In this document: positions 17,519 through 25,595 of the stretch, piece after piece
How the letters are laid out: each line of letters opens with the position of its first letter
How positions within the stretch are numbered: position 1 is the first letter of the stretch
Assembly: GCF_008180615.1 (NCBI RefSeq)
Contig: NZ_VTEH01000026.1
Location: 13,055-48,000, forward strand
Reading direction: 5' to 3'
DNA length: 34,946 nt
From: Rossellomorea vietnamensis
GTDB taxonomy: Bacteria > Bacillota > Bacilli > Bacillales > Bacillaceae_B
Made by a program: the position numbers and the translations under genes
The notes under the pieces: model-generated
What the model was told of the DNA's origin: nothing
The model's input: the letters and a program-made list of their open reading frames with translations, nothing else
Database searches by the model: none

Positions 17519-18325
17519 ATGAATACTTACATTGAAGTGGAGCCAGGAATAGAATTATTTGTACAGGATACCGGCAGCGGCGATCCCATCGTCCTTATTC
17601 CGGGTTTTACTTTTACTAGAGAAGTCTTTTCCGAGCAGGTGAAGCATTTCTCCAAAACCCACCGTACAATTGTAATTGATCCGAGAAGCCACGGGAGGTC
17701 TACAATGACAGTCCATGGGAATGACTATGTTACCCATGGAACGGATTTGCAAAAAGTGCTGAAGCAGTTAGGGGTCAAGAATGCGACACTTGCCGGCTGG
17801 TCCTTCGGATGCTTGACGGTCTGGGAATACATCCGCCAGTTCGGAACAGAAGGCATCAAATCACTTGTCTTGATTGATATGCCTCCAAAGTCTTTATCTC
17901 TGCAGCAGGATCAGGAATGGGTGGAAGGCCCGCTTGATGATATGGCTGCCGCTTACACCAACTACCTTCGCAATCCTAAAGGACAACGGGATTTCATTTC
18001 TGCTTATGCCAAAGGAGTCATGGTACAGCGAAATCTGAAAGAAGAAGAATTAGAATGGATCGTTGAGCAGTCTCTTAAAACACCTTACTATATCGCAGCT
18101 AATTTGTTTTCTTCGGGGCTTTTCTCCGACTATCGTGTTGAAGCAGCATCGAGCAGTGAAACCCTCCCCACTTTATATGTTGTCGCAGAGCACTGGGCAG
18201 AAACCGCGACAACATATTTAAGCAAGCTTACTCCTAAAGCTTCGGTGGAAGTACTGGGCGGGCATCTTATGTTTTGGGAGCATAGTGAGAAATTTAATGA
18301 TATTATTGAGAGATTTTTAGAATGA
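17519..18325 (+). CDS. Alpha/beta hydrolase
   Basis: A 268-residue hydrolase of the alpha/beta fold: oxyanion-region IPGFTFT (28-33), nucleophile elbow GWSFG with S95, and catalytic H249 in GGHLMFWEH. The acid is uncertain; E224 in VVAEHW lies at the usual position rather than Asp, while D120 is an alternative. ATG at 17519 follows GGGAGGGCAGG; an in-frame ATG at 17471 has no ribosome site. It is a single-gene unit ended by a strong terminator at 18404 and is bracketed by two inverted copies of the GC-rich element. Substrate unknown. Confidence 0.9.
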   Translation: MNTYIEVEPGIELFVQDTGSGDPIVLIPGFTFTREVFSEQVKHFSKTHRTIVIDPRSHGRSTMTVHGNDYVTHGTDLQKVLKQLGVKNATLAGWSFGCLTVWEYIRQFGTEGIKSLVLIDMPPKSLSLQQDQEWVEGPLDDMAAAYTNYLRNPKGQRDFISAYAKGVMVQRNLKEEELEWIVEQSLKTPYYIAANLFSSGLFSDYRVEAASSSETLPTLYVVAEHWAETATTYLSKLTPKASVEVLGGHLMFWEHSEKFNDIIERFLE

Positions 18326-18403
18326 GGTAAGTAACTTAGCGCCTTTTTTATCTTATTCGGGAGCAGACTAATAGTCGACAAACAGGGGAGCTTTATCCTG
18401 AAG

Positions 18404-18455
18404 AAAATCAAAAACCCGCGATGAATGAGCGAATTCCACGCGGTTTTTTGATTTT
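18404..18455. terminator. Strong bidirectional terminator
   Basis: AAAATCAAAAACCCGCG pairs with CGCGGTTTTTTGATTTT, a 17-bp stem with one mismatch and an 18-nt loop. The A/T-rich outer part acts as the U tract. It ends the alpha/beta hydrolase transcript. Confidence 0.9.
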
Positions 18456-18649
18456 GGCTCTGTTAGTTATTATTGTTGTTAATAGATGTTTTGGGTTCAT
18501 GTACCATTAAGAAGGCATCCACCATTAAGAACAAAAGAATGGGGGTTAATCAATTTGCTGGTCCAATAAATGCTATTGTGAATCTACCCTGCTTTATATA
18601 GAAAAATTGATTCTTCCAATTTACAATGGATTCTCACTTCCTCTGGATA

Positions 18650-18775
18650 TGTTGACTGGAGCGGAGGGTGTGCGAGCTCCTGCGGGACTAGCGGGACAGG
18701 TGAGACCCCGCAGGCGAAGCCGAGGAGGCTCACCGCCCGCCCCGCGGAGTCGTGCACCCGGAGTGGAAGTCAACA
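18650..18775 (+). repeat. GC-rich palindromic element, copy 2 (opposite orientation)
   Basis: Starts TGTTGACT and ends AGTCAACA, a perfect 8-bp terminal inverted repeat, with the long imperfect palindrome continuing inward (GGAGCGGAGGGTG / CACCCGGAGTGG). It is homologous to copy 1 at 17054-17177 in inverted orientation. Overlapping frames of Arg/Pro-rich type are artefacts of GC content. Confidence 0.92.
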
Positions 18776-19106
18776 TAACCTTTAAAAAACAACAACACCC
18801 TTTAACAAAGCCTTGATTTCAAGAAACTGTTATTAACCTGTATACTTTCCAATAATAGGAGAATTACTACTACCACAATAGAATGAGAGTTACACCTGTG
18901 CCAGGCTGCGGTGTTCTGCCTATTCTCCTATAACATGCAGCTGCTTTTGAAAATGAGAAAGCAGAAATGTGTTAGAAAGATAGCAGATGGGTAAATGCTT
19001 CATATCCTCACATTTTACTATTTGGCTAAGGTATATGAATGTGCATCTGCCTTGCTTGATAGTAGGATTTGAAGCTAACCTGGATGTTAAGGAGTTTTTC
19101 ATCACC
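18776..19106. other. Intergenic region upstream of the exchanger gene
   Basis: AT-rich sequence with no convincing gene, hairpin with T run, or known riboswitch that I can recognise. The exchanger reading frame is open back to 18987 but lacks a ribosome site there. Confidence 0.5.
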
Positions 19107-20090
19107 ATGACCTGGATATATATCAGTATTTTTATCATTTCTGCGATCATCTCTTCCCTGTCTGCTGTTCATTTATCTAAACACGCGGATACGATAAGCA
19201 AACAAACTAAGATGGGGGGATTTTTGGCCGGCACCATTCTCTTAGCTGTCGCGACGTCTCTCCCCGAGTTAACGACGACGGTCTCGGCGAGTGTTATCGG
19301 AAGCGCCGATATTGCGGCAGGTAACGGGCTGGGCAGTATATTATTCAATACTCTTGTGTTGTTTTTATTAGATATTCACTTCCGCAGCAAACGTTTATTC
19401 CTCCGCGTCTCCCACACTCATATCTATACAGGGGCCATCGCTCTCCTGCTTTGTGTGGTCTCTGCTGGCGGCTTACTCATTAATCATTCTTTTTCAGTAC
19501 TGAATATCGGGCTCACTAGTTTTATTGTTGCGGTTATTTATGGGGGTGGAATGTGGCTGCTCTCCAAAACCAAGATTGAAGAACCATCTTCAGAAGACAC
19601 TGTAAATAAGGGTTCAGAAATTACGTCTATTCGCCAGGCGGTACGAAAATTCATACTGTTTTCCATCGCCATTTTTATTTTCGGAAGTGCCCTTTCTCTA
19701 TCTGGAGATGCTATATCCCGAAGTACAGGCATAAGTGCCACGGTTATCGGGAGCTTCTTAGTTGCCCTCGCGACCTCACTGCCGGATGCCATGGGAGTCT
19801 TTATGGCCTTGAGACTAGGCAACATCAATATGGCGATTGGAGCAATCCTAGGCAGTAATATCTTTAATATCTTAGTTGTTGCTATTGGAGATGTATTTTA
19901 CTTCGAAGGAAGTATATGGCAGGATACAAGCAATGACATTATTTACATTTCATTTATTGGGTTTGTATTAACCGCCATTGTGATGATCATTATAAAAAGA
20001 GATCGTACACGCAACTCTTTCACCTATATTCTACCTTCTTTGACCGCCGTCGTTTCTTATCTGCTGGTCATGGGATTTCTTTTTTTCTGA
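19107..20090 (+). CDS. Sodium/calcium exchanger family membrane protein
   Basis: A 327-residue cation/Ca2+ exchanger (YrbG/CaxA-like), an integral membrane protein with about ten helices in two inverted halves. The two alpha repeats are clear: ATSLPELTTT with NGLGSILFN in the first half and ATSLPDAMG with GAILGSNIFN in the second, the ion-binding signatures of the family. The ATG at 19107 is about eleven bases after AAGGAG and starts at the first helix (TWIYISIFIISAIISS); the frame extends 40 codons upstream with no good start. Which ion it moves cannot be told. It shares a terminator with the nitroreductase. Confidence 0.9.
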   Translation: MTWIYISIFIISAIISSLSAVHLSKHADTISKQTKMGGFLAGTILLAVATSLPELTTTVSASVIGSADIAAGNGLGSILFNTLVLFLLDIHFRSKRLFLRVSHTHIYTGAIALLLCVVSAGGLLINHSFSVLNIGLTSFIVAVIYGGGMWLLSKTKIEEPSSEDTVNKGSEITSIRQAVRKFILFSIAIFIFGSALSLSGDAISRSTGISATVIGSFLVALATSLPDAMGVFMALRLGNINMAIGAILGSNIFNILVVAIGDVFYFEGSIWQDTSNDIIYISFIGFVLTAIVMIIIKRDRTRNSFTYILPSLTAVVSYLLVMGFLFF

Positions 20091-20120
20091 GAACCAGAGA
20101 GACAGAAGGAATCCTAAACT

Positions 20121-20163
20121 AAAAAGGCTTCCGGTTTCAAGGAAATTACCGGAAGCCTTTTTT
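20121..20163. terminator. Bidirectional intrinsic terminator
   Basis: AAAAAGGCTTCCGGT pairs perfectly with ACCGGAAGCCTTTTT (15 bp), T run on each strand. It serves the exchanger gene (plus) and the nitroreductase gene (minus), which converge here. Confidence 0.95.
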
Positions 20164-20181
20164 ACGCAGAAAAGCAGGCAC

Positions 20182-20736
20182 TCACTTCTTATAAACAAGA
20201 AATTTCTCTTCAATAGGTGTGCGCGGCCTTGGTGCAGGGGCTTCTTCAAAATATCCCATATGAAGAAAAGCTACAATCTTCTCCCCAGACTGCACTCCTA
20301 ATGCCTCACGTGCTTTTGGATCATAATTGTGAGGATTCGTTTTCCAAACAACTCCGAGCTTCTGTTCCCACGCAAGCAGCTGGAAGTTTTGGATCATGCA
20401 GCTCACCGCTCCATAATCTTCGTCCCATTGCTTCTGCCTTGGATCTTCTTTCATGACCACAATTAAAAATGCTGACGGCTGGCTGAAGTAATTCCGTCTA
20501 TTCTCCTGCATCCCTGCTGGAAACCATTGTACAGCTTCCTCTACAAACTCTTCTTTTCGTTCTGTCGGCACAAAAAGAAAACGCCATGGCTCTCTTAATC
20601 CGTGATTGGGTGCCCATACCGCATCACTCAATATTTCTTTCACAACCTCTTCTGTAACTGGTTTGGCCGTATACCCCGTTTTGATGGACCTTCGTTCGCG
20701 AATTGCTTTTGCTATTGGTGATAGTACCTTCTCCAA
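20182..20736 (-). CDS. Nitroreductase family FMN oxidoreductase
   Basis: A 184-residue member of the small nitroreductase family (YdjA/RutE-like size). The FMN-binding start RERRSIKTGY, WAPNHGLREPWRF and the closing LGVQSGEKIVAFLHMGY are typical. It probably reduces quinones, nitro compounds or enones with NAD(P)H; true substrate unknown. The start is TTG at 20736, eight bases after AGGAGG. Monocistronic by context, ended by the shared terminator at 20121. Confidence 0.93.
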   Translation of the reverse strand: MEKVLSPIAKAIRERRSIKTGYTAKPVTEEVVKEILSDAVWAPNHGLREPWRFLFVPTERKEEFVEEAVQWFPAGMQENRRNYFSQPSAFLIVVMKEDPRQKQWDEDYGAVSCMIQNFQLLAWEQKLGVVWKTNPHNYDPKAREALGVQSGEKIVAFLHMGYFEEAPAPRPRTPIEEKFLVYKK

Positions 20737-20868
20737 TTTTATATCCTCCTTTAAATTTTTCTATGTAGACAAACAGTCCGTAACAGCACTAACGTTATAC
20801 AGAAAAATCGTTCTCTGATATAGAGAACGACTATTACATTGAGCAGAAGAACAAGAAGGATAACCTGA

Positions 20869-21276
20869 CTACAGAGATACCTTCATATTGCTATCTGCCG
20901 CCGCTGCCAGCTTCTCTCTATACTCTTTTACCTCTATCCATTTCTCTGCTGCCTCTTTAAACTTTCCCTCATCATTAAGGTCAAGAGCTTTATTTACGCA
21001 AAAATTTAGATAATTAATTTGAAGCTCAAGATCCGTTTCTGTATAAAATAAGCCTTGTAAATAATAGTGAGTTAAATCCTCGACAGCTATATGAAAACTG
21101 GAATGATTCACTTGGACTAAAACATACCAGCCGTTTACCATGTTATATGTACGCTCATATTGAAAGCTGATGATATCTCCCTGACTGACCTTTATCTTAT
21201 CCGAATGTTCCTTACCTGGACAAAAGCAATCAATCTTGTGAACAAATGATTGTACGGCAATATAATGATTCACCAT
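20869..21276 (-). CDS. IDEAL-domain-like protein
   Basis: A 135-residue soluble protein. Residues about 28-75 look like a small beta-rich domain; residues about 85-120 (INYLNFCVNKALDLNDEGKF) resemble the IDEAL motif, a short helical module of Bacillus proteins, sometimes fused to other domains. No enzyme motif is seen. ATG at 21276 follows GGAGG at good spacing. A 47-codon zinc-ribbon ORF ends 34 bases upstream on the same strand, and both lie downstream of the Fur-box promoter at 21641, so they may form one iron-regulated unit (inference). Assignment to IDEAL is by eye. Confidence 0.7.
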   Translation of the reverse strand: MVNHYIAVQSFVHKIDCFCPGKEHSDKIKVSQGDIISFQYERTYNMVNGWYVLVQVNHSSFHIAVEDLTHYYLQGLFYTETDLELQINYLNFCVNKALDLNDEGKFKEAAEKWIEVKEYREKLAAAADSNMKVSL

Positions 21277-21310
21277 TCTTTTTCCTCCATTTAGAATAGT
21301 ACTCTATCGT

Positions 21311-21454
21311 TTACTCATCTCGAGCTGCCCCTTCATTAAATGGTATCTGTTCTAAACAATTTTTCGAACCACAGCATGGACAGTGCTCACCATCAACGCT
21401 ATATTCACCTTCATCAAGTTCCTGTGTATAGACATAAAAGCACCATTGGCACAT
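21311..21454 (-). CDS. Small zinc-ribbon ORF (47 residues)
   Basis: The frame from ATG at 21454 gives 47 residues beginning MCQWCFYVYTQELDEG and continuing to CPCCGSKNC, four or more cysteines in CxxC pairs, which is a convincing zinc-ribbon (or rubredoxin-like) pattern. The same frame is open about 22 codons further upstream (FENVKRLERQARKIEF) but has no ATG/GTG/TTG there, so either translation starts at M or an upstream start was lost. The site GAGGAAA is about 13 bases before ATG, rather far. It lies under the Fur-type promoter at 21641-21670 and 34 bases before the IDEAL-like gene. Function unknown. Confidence 0.6.
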   Translation of the reverse strand: MCQWCFYVYTQELDEGEYSVDGEHCPCCGSKNCLEQIPFNEGAARDE

Positions 21455-21522
21455 TATAAATTCGATTTTCCTCGCCTGCCTTTCCAGCCTCTTTACGTTT
21501 TCAAAAGTGGGTTCTTATATAA

Positions 21523-21559
21523 GTTTCTTATTGCCTCTATATAAGAAGCAATAAGAAAC
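21523..21559. other. Perfect 12-bp hairpin in the leader of the Fur-box transcript
   Basis: GTTTCTTATTGC pairs perfectly with GCAATAAGAAAC around a 13-nt loop. On the minus strand it sits between the Fur-box promoter and the zinc-ribbon ORF, without a T run, so it is not a standard terminator. It may be a transcript-stability or regulatory structure. Confidence 0.65.
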
Positions 21560-21640
21560 CGGCATATGAACCTGATAAAAGAGGGGGTATCAAGTTCTAA
21601 GCGCAGGGAACAAATGAGAACTGTTATCATTTGTGATTTT

Positions 21641-21670
21641 ATTATATATGATAATGATTCTCAATGTCAA
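21641..21670 (-). promoter_or_regulatory. Sigma-A promoter with Fur box in the spacer
   Basis: On the minus strand TTGACA (21665-21670) and TATAAT (21641-21646) are both perfect, 18 bp apart. The spacer contains the Fur 7-1-7 motif: plus strand TGATAATGATTCTCA at 21649-21663, one mismatch from TGATAATNATTATCA. Fur bound here would block the promoter when iron is plentiful. The transcript would run toward the zinc-ribbon and IDEAL-like genes. Confidence 0.85.
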
Positions 21671-21771
21671 CTGTGTATCATAGACTTTTATAAACCTTAT
21701 TGCGGCTCAGGGATATATAGGCAATGGAACCTTTGCAGAAGAGCCTTGGGACGTTTCTACAGACAAAAAAG

Positions 21772-21822
21772 AGTGCCTGACCCCAGGACGCTAAAGTATT
21801 AACACACTGGGGGACAGGCACT
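21772..21822 (-). terminator. Terminator after the Uma2 fragment
   Basis: Arms AGTGCCTGACCCCAG and CTGGGGGACAGGCACT form a long stem with one bulge; on the minus strand it is followed by CTTTTTT. The sequence belongs to a repeated terminator-like palindrome (GTGCCTGTCCCC type) that I know from other Bacillus genomes. Confidence 0.85.
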
Positions 21823-21827
21823 TTAAT

Positions 21828-22331
21828 TTATTCAAATATTTGATTTAGATCTATTTCTAATCTATTCAAAATATTTACGGTAATTGTATCAACTTTTGTG
21901 TAGACTCTTTGAAACTTGTATTGATCATTGATTAATAGATACATTTCTACAGATTCGTTCACCGGGTCAACAAGCCAGTACTCTTTCACCCCTGCTTTTT
22001 CATAGAGCTGAAACTTTTTCCAGCGATCTAACTTAACAGATGAAGGGGAAAGGATTTCAATGATAATATCAGGTGCTCCATTGCACCCCTTCTCATCAAG
22101 CTTTTTCCGATCACACACAATCGATAAATCAGGTTGAACAACATTATTTATATCATCATCTTGTTTATTTTCCACTAATAGCCTTACATCAAATGGCGCA
22201 AAAAAAACTTCACCTTCTTCTTCTCGCAAGAAAATCGAAAAAGCTGTAGATAGCTCTCTGAGAACCTGTTGATGCCTGCGTGATGGAGCAGGAGACATTA
22301 CAAAAACAACAATCTTTGTGAAAATAGCCAT
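21828..22331 (-). pseudogene. Uma2-family (PD-D/ExK) endonuclease, 5' end missing
   Basis: 167 codons matching the Uma2/DUF820 family, which is common in cyanobacteria and Bacilli and has a restriction-endonuclease-like fold. The core is intact: VMSPAPSRRHQ, QPDLSIVCD, the predicted active-site APDIIIEILSPSS, and EYWLVDP. The usual N-terminal 20-30 residues (the part ending in ..YELIDGE.. before VMSPAPS) are missing and replaced by AIFTKIVVF. ATG at 22331 has no ribosome site and lies just after the groEL terminator at 22342. The gene therefore looks like a remnant cut at its 5' end, although the catalytic core could still fold. Confidence 0.7.
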
Positions 22332-22341
22332 TAATATAAAG

Positions 22342-22387
22342 AAAGAGGCTTCTCAATAAGTTTAATCAACTAATGAGAAGCCTCTTT
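22342..22387 (-). terminator. groEL intrinsic terminator
   Basis: AAAGAGGCTTCTCA and TGAGAAGCCTCTTT form a perfect 14-bp stem with an 18-nt loop, on the minus strand about 75 bases past the groEL stop, followed by a T-rich stretch (CTTTATATT). Confidence 0.9.
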
Positions 22388-22460
22388 TATAAACCGAATG
22401 TTAGCATTTTGTTAGCAGATGACTTGAAAACCTAATCATTTCAAGGGGTGAAGCGGTTTA

Positions 22461-24098
22461 TTACATCATTCCGCCCATTCCACCCATTCCGCCCATGCCG
22501 CCCATATCAGGCATGCCGCCGCCGTTTTCTTCAGGAATGTCAGCAACAACTGCTTCAGTTGTTAAGAACATTGCTGCAACGGAAGCTGCGTTTTGCAGTG
22601 CAGAACGAGTTACTTTTGTTGGATCTACGATACCGGAGTCGATCATGTTGACCCACTCGCCAGTAGCTGCGTTGAATCCTACGCCAACTTCTTCTTTTTT
22701 CAGGCGCTCAACGATGATAGACCCTTCAAGTCCAGCGTTGTGAGCAATTTGACGGATTGGCTCTTCAAGCGCGCGAAGAACGATCTTGATACCTGTTTTC
22801 ACATCGCCTTCAGCTTCGATAGCAGAAACTTTGTTGTATACGTTCACTAGGGCAGTACCACCACCGGAAACGATACCTTCTTCTACAGCCGCACGAGTTG
22901 AGTTCAATGCGTCTTCGATACGAAGTTTGCGCTCTTTCAATTCTGTTTCAGTAGCCGCACCAACTTTAACTACCGCTACACCGCCGGCAAGTTTTGCAAG
23001 GCGCTCTTGTAATTTTTCACGGTCAAACTCAGAAGTTGTTTCTTCCATTTGAGAACGGATTTGGTTTACGCGGGCAGAGATTTGATCCGGCTCGCCTGCA
23101 CCTTCAACAACTGTTGTGTTTTCTTTTGTAACAACGATTTTCGCTGCGCGTCCAAGCTGTGTGATATTCGCAGATTTAAGATCCAATCCAAGATCTTCTG
23201 TGATCACTTCACCGCCTGTTAGGATGGCAAGGTCTTCAAGCATAGCTTTTCGACGGTCACCGAATCCAGGAGCTTTTACAGCTACTGCATTGAATGTTCC
23301 GCGAAGTTTGTTCACTACTAATGTAGCAAGTGCTTCACCTTCAACATCTTCAGCAACGATCAATAGTGGCTTGCCTTGTTGTACGACTTGCTCAAGTACT
23401 GGAAGGACTTCCTGGATGTTTCCGATTTTCTTGTCAGTGATCAAGACATACGGATTTTCAAGGACTGCTTCCATTTTGTCAGAATCTGTTACCATGTAAG
23501 GAGATGCATATCCGCGGTCGAACTGCATACCTTCCACAACGTCAAGCTCTGTAGAGAATCCTTTAGACTCTTCGATTGTGATGACGCCGTCGTTTCCAAC
23601 GCGCTCCATAGCTTCAGCAATCAATTGTCCAACTTCTTCGTCAGCAGCAGAGATAGCCGCAACTTGTGCGATGGACTCTTTGCTTTCGATTGGTTTAGAG
23701 ATTGCTTTCAGCTCTTCGATTGCAGATTGAACCGCTTTTTCGATACCTTTACGGATACCTACAGGGTTCGCACCAGCAGTAACGTTTTTAAGACCTTCAC
23801 GGATCATCGCTTGTGCAAGAACCGTTGCAGTTGTTGTACCGTCACCGGCGATTTCGTTTGTTTTGCTTGCTACTTCAGCAACAAGCTTCGCACCCATGTT
23901 TTCAAAAGCATCTTCAAGTTCGATTTCTTTCGCGATTGTCACACCATCATTAGTGATTAGCGGAGAACCGTATTTCTTCTCAAGTACCACGTTGCGTCCT
24001 TTTGGTCCAAGAGTTACTTTTACTGCGTTTGCTAATTGATCTACACCGCGAAGCATGGAACGGCGTGCTTCTTCGCTGAATTTAATATCTTTAGCCAT
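22461..24098 (-). CDS. groEL: Chaperonin GroEL (Hsp60)
   Basis: The 545-residue large chaperonin subunit; two heptamer rings fold client proteins with ATP and GroES. Start MAKDIKFSEEARR, ATP site GDGTTTATVLAQ, VEEGIVSGGGTAL and the Gly-Met tail GGMGGMGGMGGMM are all standard. ATG at 24098 follows AGGAGG. It lies 50 bases after groES in one operon repressed by HrcA through the CIRCE site at 24479. Confidence 0.99.
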   Translation of the reverse strand: MAKDIKFSEEARRSMLRGVDQLANAVKVTLGPKGRNVVLEKKYGSPLITNDGVTIAKEIELEDAFENMGAKLVAEVASKTNEIAGDGTTTATVLAQAMIREGLKNVTAGANPVGIRKGIEKAVQSAIEELKAISKPIESKESIAQVAAISAADEEVGQLIAEAMERVGNDGVITIEESKGFSTELDVVEGMQFDRGYASPYMVTDSDKMEAVLENPYVLITDKKIGNIQEVLPVLEQVVQQGKPLLIVAEDVEGEALATLVVNKLRGTFNAVAVKAPGFGDRRKAMLEDLAILTGGEVITEDLGLDLKSANITQLGRAAKIVVTKENTTVVEGAGEPDQISARVNQIRSQMEETTSEFDREKLQERLAKLAGGVAVVKVGAATETELKERKLRIEDALNSTRAAVEEGIVSGGGTALVNVYNKVSAIEAEGDVKTGIKIVLRALEEPIRQIAHNAGLEGSIIVERLKKEEVGVGFNAATGEWVNMIDSGIVDPTKVTRSALQNAASVAAMFLTTEAVVADIPEENGGGMPDMGGMGGMGGMGGMM

Positions 24099-24148
24099 TT
24101 AAAAAGACCTCCTTATATTGGTTAGGTATATTTTCAGATAAAGATTAA

Positions 24149-24436
24149 TTATTCGCCGATTACAGCCAGAATGTCACTGTCACGAAGGATCAGGTATTCT
24201 GTGCCTTGGTATTTCACTTCTGTACCAGCATATTTTGAGAAGATGATTTTATCGCCCGCAGCCACATCAAGAGCTGCACGCTCACCATTATCAAGAACCC
24301 GGCCTGCACCTACAGCAATAACTTTGCCCTCTTGTGGTTTCTCCTTAGCTGAATCCGGCAGAACGATACCGCTTGCTGTCTTTTCTTCTGATTCTACTAG
24401 CTCAATAACGACGCGATCACCTAGTGGTTTTAACAA
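24149..24436 (-). CDS. groES: Co-chaperonin GroES (Hsp10)
   Basis: 95 residues starting MLKPLGDRVVIELVE, with the mobile loop EEKTASGIVLPDSAKEKPQ that binds GroEL. The start is TTG at 24436 after GGAGG; the frame runs six codons further to an ATG at 24454, but the family start and the ribosome site both fix the TTG. First gene of the CIRCE-controlled heat-shock operon. Confidence 0.98.
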   Translation of the reverse strand: MLKPLGDRVVIELVESEEKTASGIVLPDSAKEKPQEGKVIAVGAGRVLDNGERAALDVAAGDKIIFSKYAGTEVKYQGTEYLILRDSDILAVIGE

Positions 24437-24478
24437 GTGAAACAACCTCCTCATATATTATGTAAGTATTCGTATTTA

Positions 24479-24505
24479 TTAGCACTCGTTAAGGTTGAGT
24501 GCTAA
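24479..24505. promoter_or_regulatory. CIRCE operator (HrcA site)
   Basis: TTAGCACTC, nine bases, GAGTGCTAA: a perfect match to the CIRCE inverted repeat. It lies in the groES leader just downstream of the promoter, where HrcA represses the operon until heat shock. Confidence 0.99.
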
Positions 24506-24512
24506 CACAACT

Positions 24513-24544
24513 ATTATAATAAATAATTCGAATCCATTTTGCAA
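24513..24544 (-). promoter_or_regulatory. Sigma-A promoter of groES-groEL
   Basis: On the minus strand TTGCAA (24539-24544) is 17 bp from TATTAT and 20 bp from an overlapping TATAAT (24513-24518). It precedes CIRCE, so transcription starts in or just before the operator, as in other Bacilli. Confidence 0.65.
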
Positions 24545-24851
24545 GAGTCCTGCTTAAAATTTTTTTCGTCAAATTTCCTGAAAAAACACACCTTCTTATT
24601 TTATGTCGCAGCTGGTATTTTATGCCTCTCAACCGGATTCCTGCAGAAAATCGGAAGTTAAGGCTCTGCTTTGGCGGCCTTAGTAAGGCTCGGCTCCCTA
24701 TCGAAAAATGGTTCTTATTCTGCCTGCTCTTTCGTATAAAAGAAAGAAAAGCTCTTTCTTTGCGAAAAGGGCTCTTTATTAGTAGAATTGTAAGGAAAAG
24801 CGGAAGCTAATAAGGATTGCAATGACAGATTCAATATAAGGAGACATCACG
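24545..24851. other. Intergenic region between groES and ydiL
   Basis: About 300 bases with no recognised gene. A hairpin AAAGAAAG/CTTTCTTT is present near 24740-24765. A 62-codon frame at 24622-24810 has no ribosome site and no recognisable protein pattern. Confidence 0.5.
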
Positions 24852-25595
24852 TTGAAAAAACAATATGGATATGTTCTTATAGCCTATATCACCATGCAGC
24901 TCTCGAGCATCCTCGGGATTCCTTTGTTTTACCACGCAGCCGTCAATTGGTTCAACCAGTCAAGCGATCAGGCAGAGGCGGTTGTACCCGGTTACTGGCT
25001 GGTTTTTTCATTCTCGATTACGCTGCTTATTGTCTGGGCTATTTTACGAAAATCAGAAGCATCCACCCGCCTGGAAAGAGAAGCTCCCATGTCGCCTGTG
25101 TTCTCGGCACTATGGGCGATAGCCGGTATATTCATGGCTTTCTTCGCACAGGCTATAGCCATCAACATCGAGCGCCTTCTTGGAATTGAGATGGGCTCGG
25201 AAAATACAGAAAATATTGTCAGGATCATTGATTCTGTGCCTTTGGCAATGATTGTGGCTGCTGTCATCGGGCCAATTCTGGAAGAGATTGTGTTTCGAAA
25301 GATTATTTTCGGTGCTCTTTATCAGCGTTTTTCATTTATCCTTTCCGCGCTGATCAGTTCGGTCATCTTCGCATTTGCACACTTCGAGCCGGAACACGTC
25401 CTTTTATATTCGGCCATGGGCTTCACCTTTGCGTTCCTTTATGTTAAAACCAAAAGGATCATCGTGCCGATTATCGCCCACGTGTCGATGAACTCCCTCG
25501 TCGTGCTGATGCAGTCCATTTTCAGGGAAGATATCGAAAAAATGATTGAAGAAGCGGAGAGAATTCAAGGATTTATAGGAGGATTATTTCTATGA
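24852..25595 (+). CDS. ydiL: CPBP-family intramembrane metalloprotease (YdiL-like)
   Basis: A 247-residue membrane protein with about seven helices. The CPBP (Abi) motifs are complete: EEIVFR with E144, E145 and R149, H177 in FAFAHF, and H210/N214 in HVSMN, the predicted metal-binding protease site of the Rce1 family. The start is TTG at 24852 after AAGGAG. It overlaps ydiK by ATGA, and its place beside groES matches B. subtilis ydiL. Substrate unknown. Confidence 0.95.
   Translation: MKKQYGYVLIAYITMQLSSILGIPLFYHAAVNWFNQSSDQAEAVVPGYWLVFSFSITLLIVWAILRKSEASTRLEREAPMSPVFSALWAIAGIFMAFFAQAIAINIERLLGIEMGSENTENIVRIIDSVPLAMIVAAVIGPILEEIVFRKIIFGALYQRFSFILSALISSVIFAFAHFEPEHVLLYSAMGFTFAFLYVKTKRIIVPIIAHVSMNSLVVLMQSIFREDIEKMIEEAERIQGFIGGLFL

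Noticed and set aside
17054..18775. Composite transposon carrying the hydrolase gene
   Set aside because: The flanking elements encode no transposase, and no target duplication can be recognised from this window alone.
18607..18816. 69-codon Arg/Pro-rich ORF
   Set aside because: It lies inside the GC-rich palindromic element copy 2 and is a by-product of its composition; the ORF at 16896-17129 in copy 1 is the same case.
18776..19106. Mn2+ (yybP-ykoY) riboswitch upstream of the cation exchanger
   Set aside because: Looked for because of the gene type, but no matching conserved core or terminator hairpin is seen.
21566..21802. 78-codon plus-strand ORF across the Fur box
   Set aside because: It spans a clear opposite-strand promoter and the Uma2 terminator and has no protein-like pattern.
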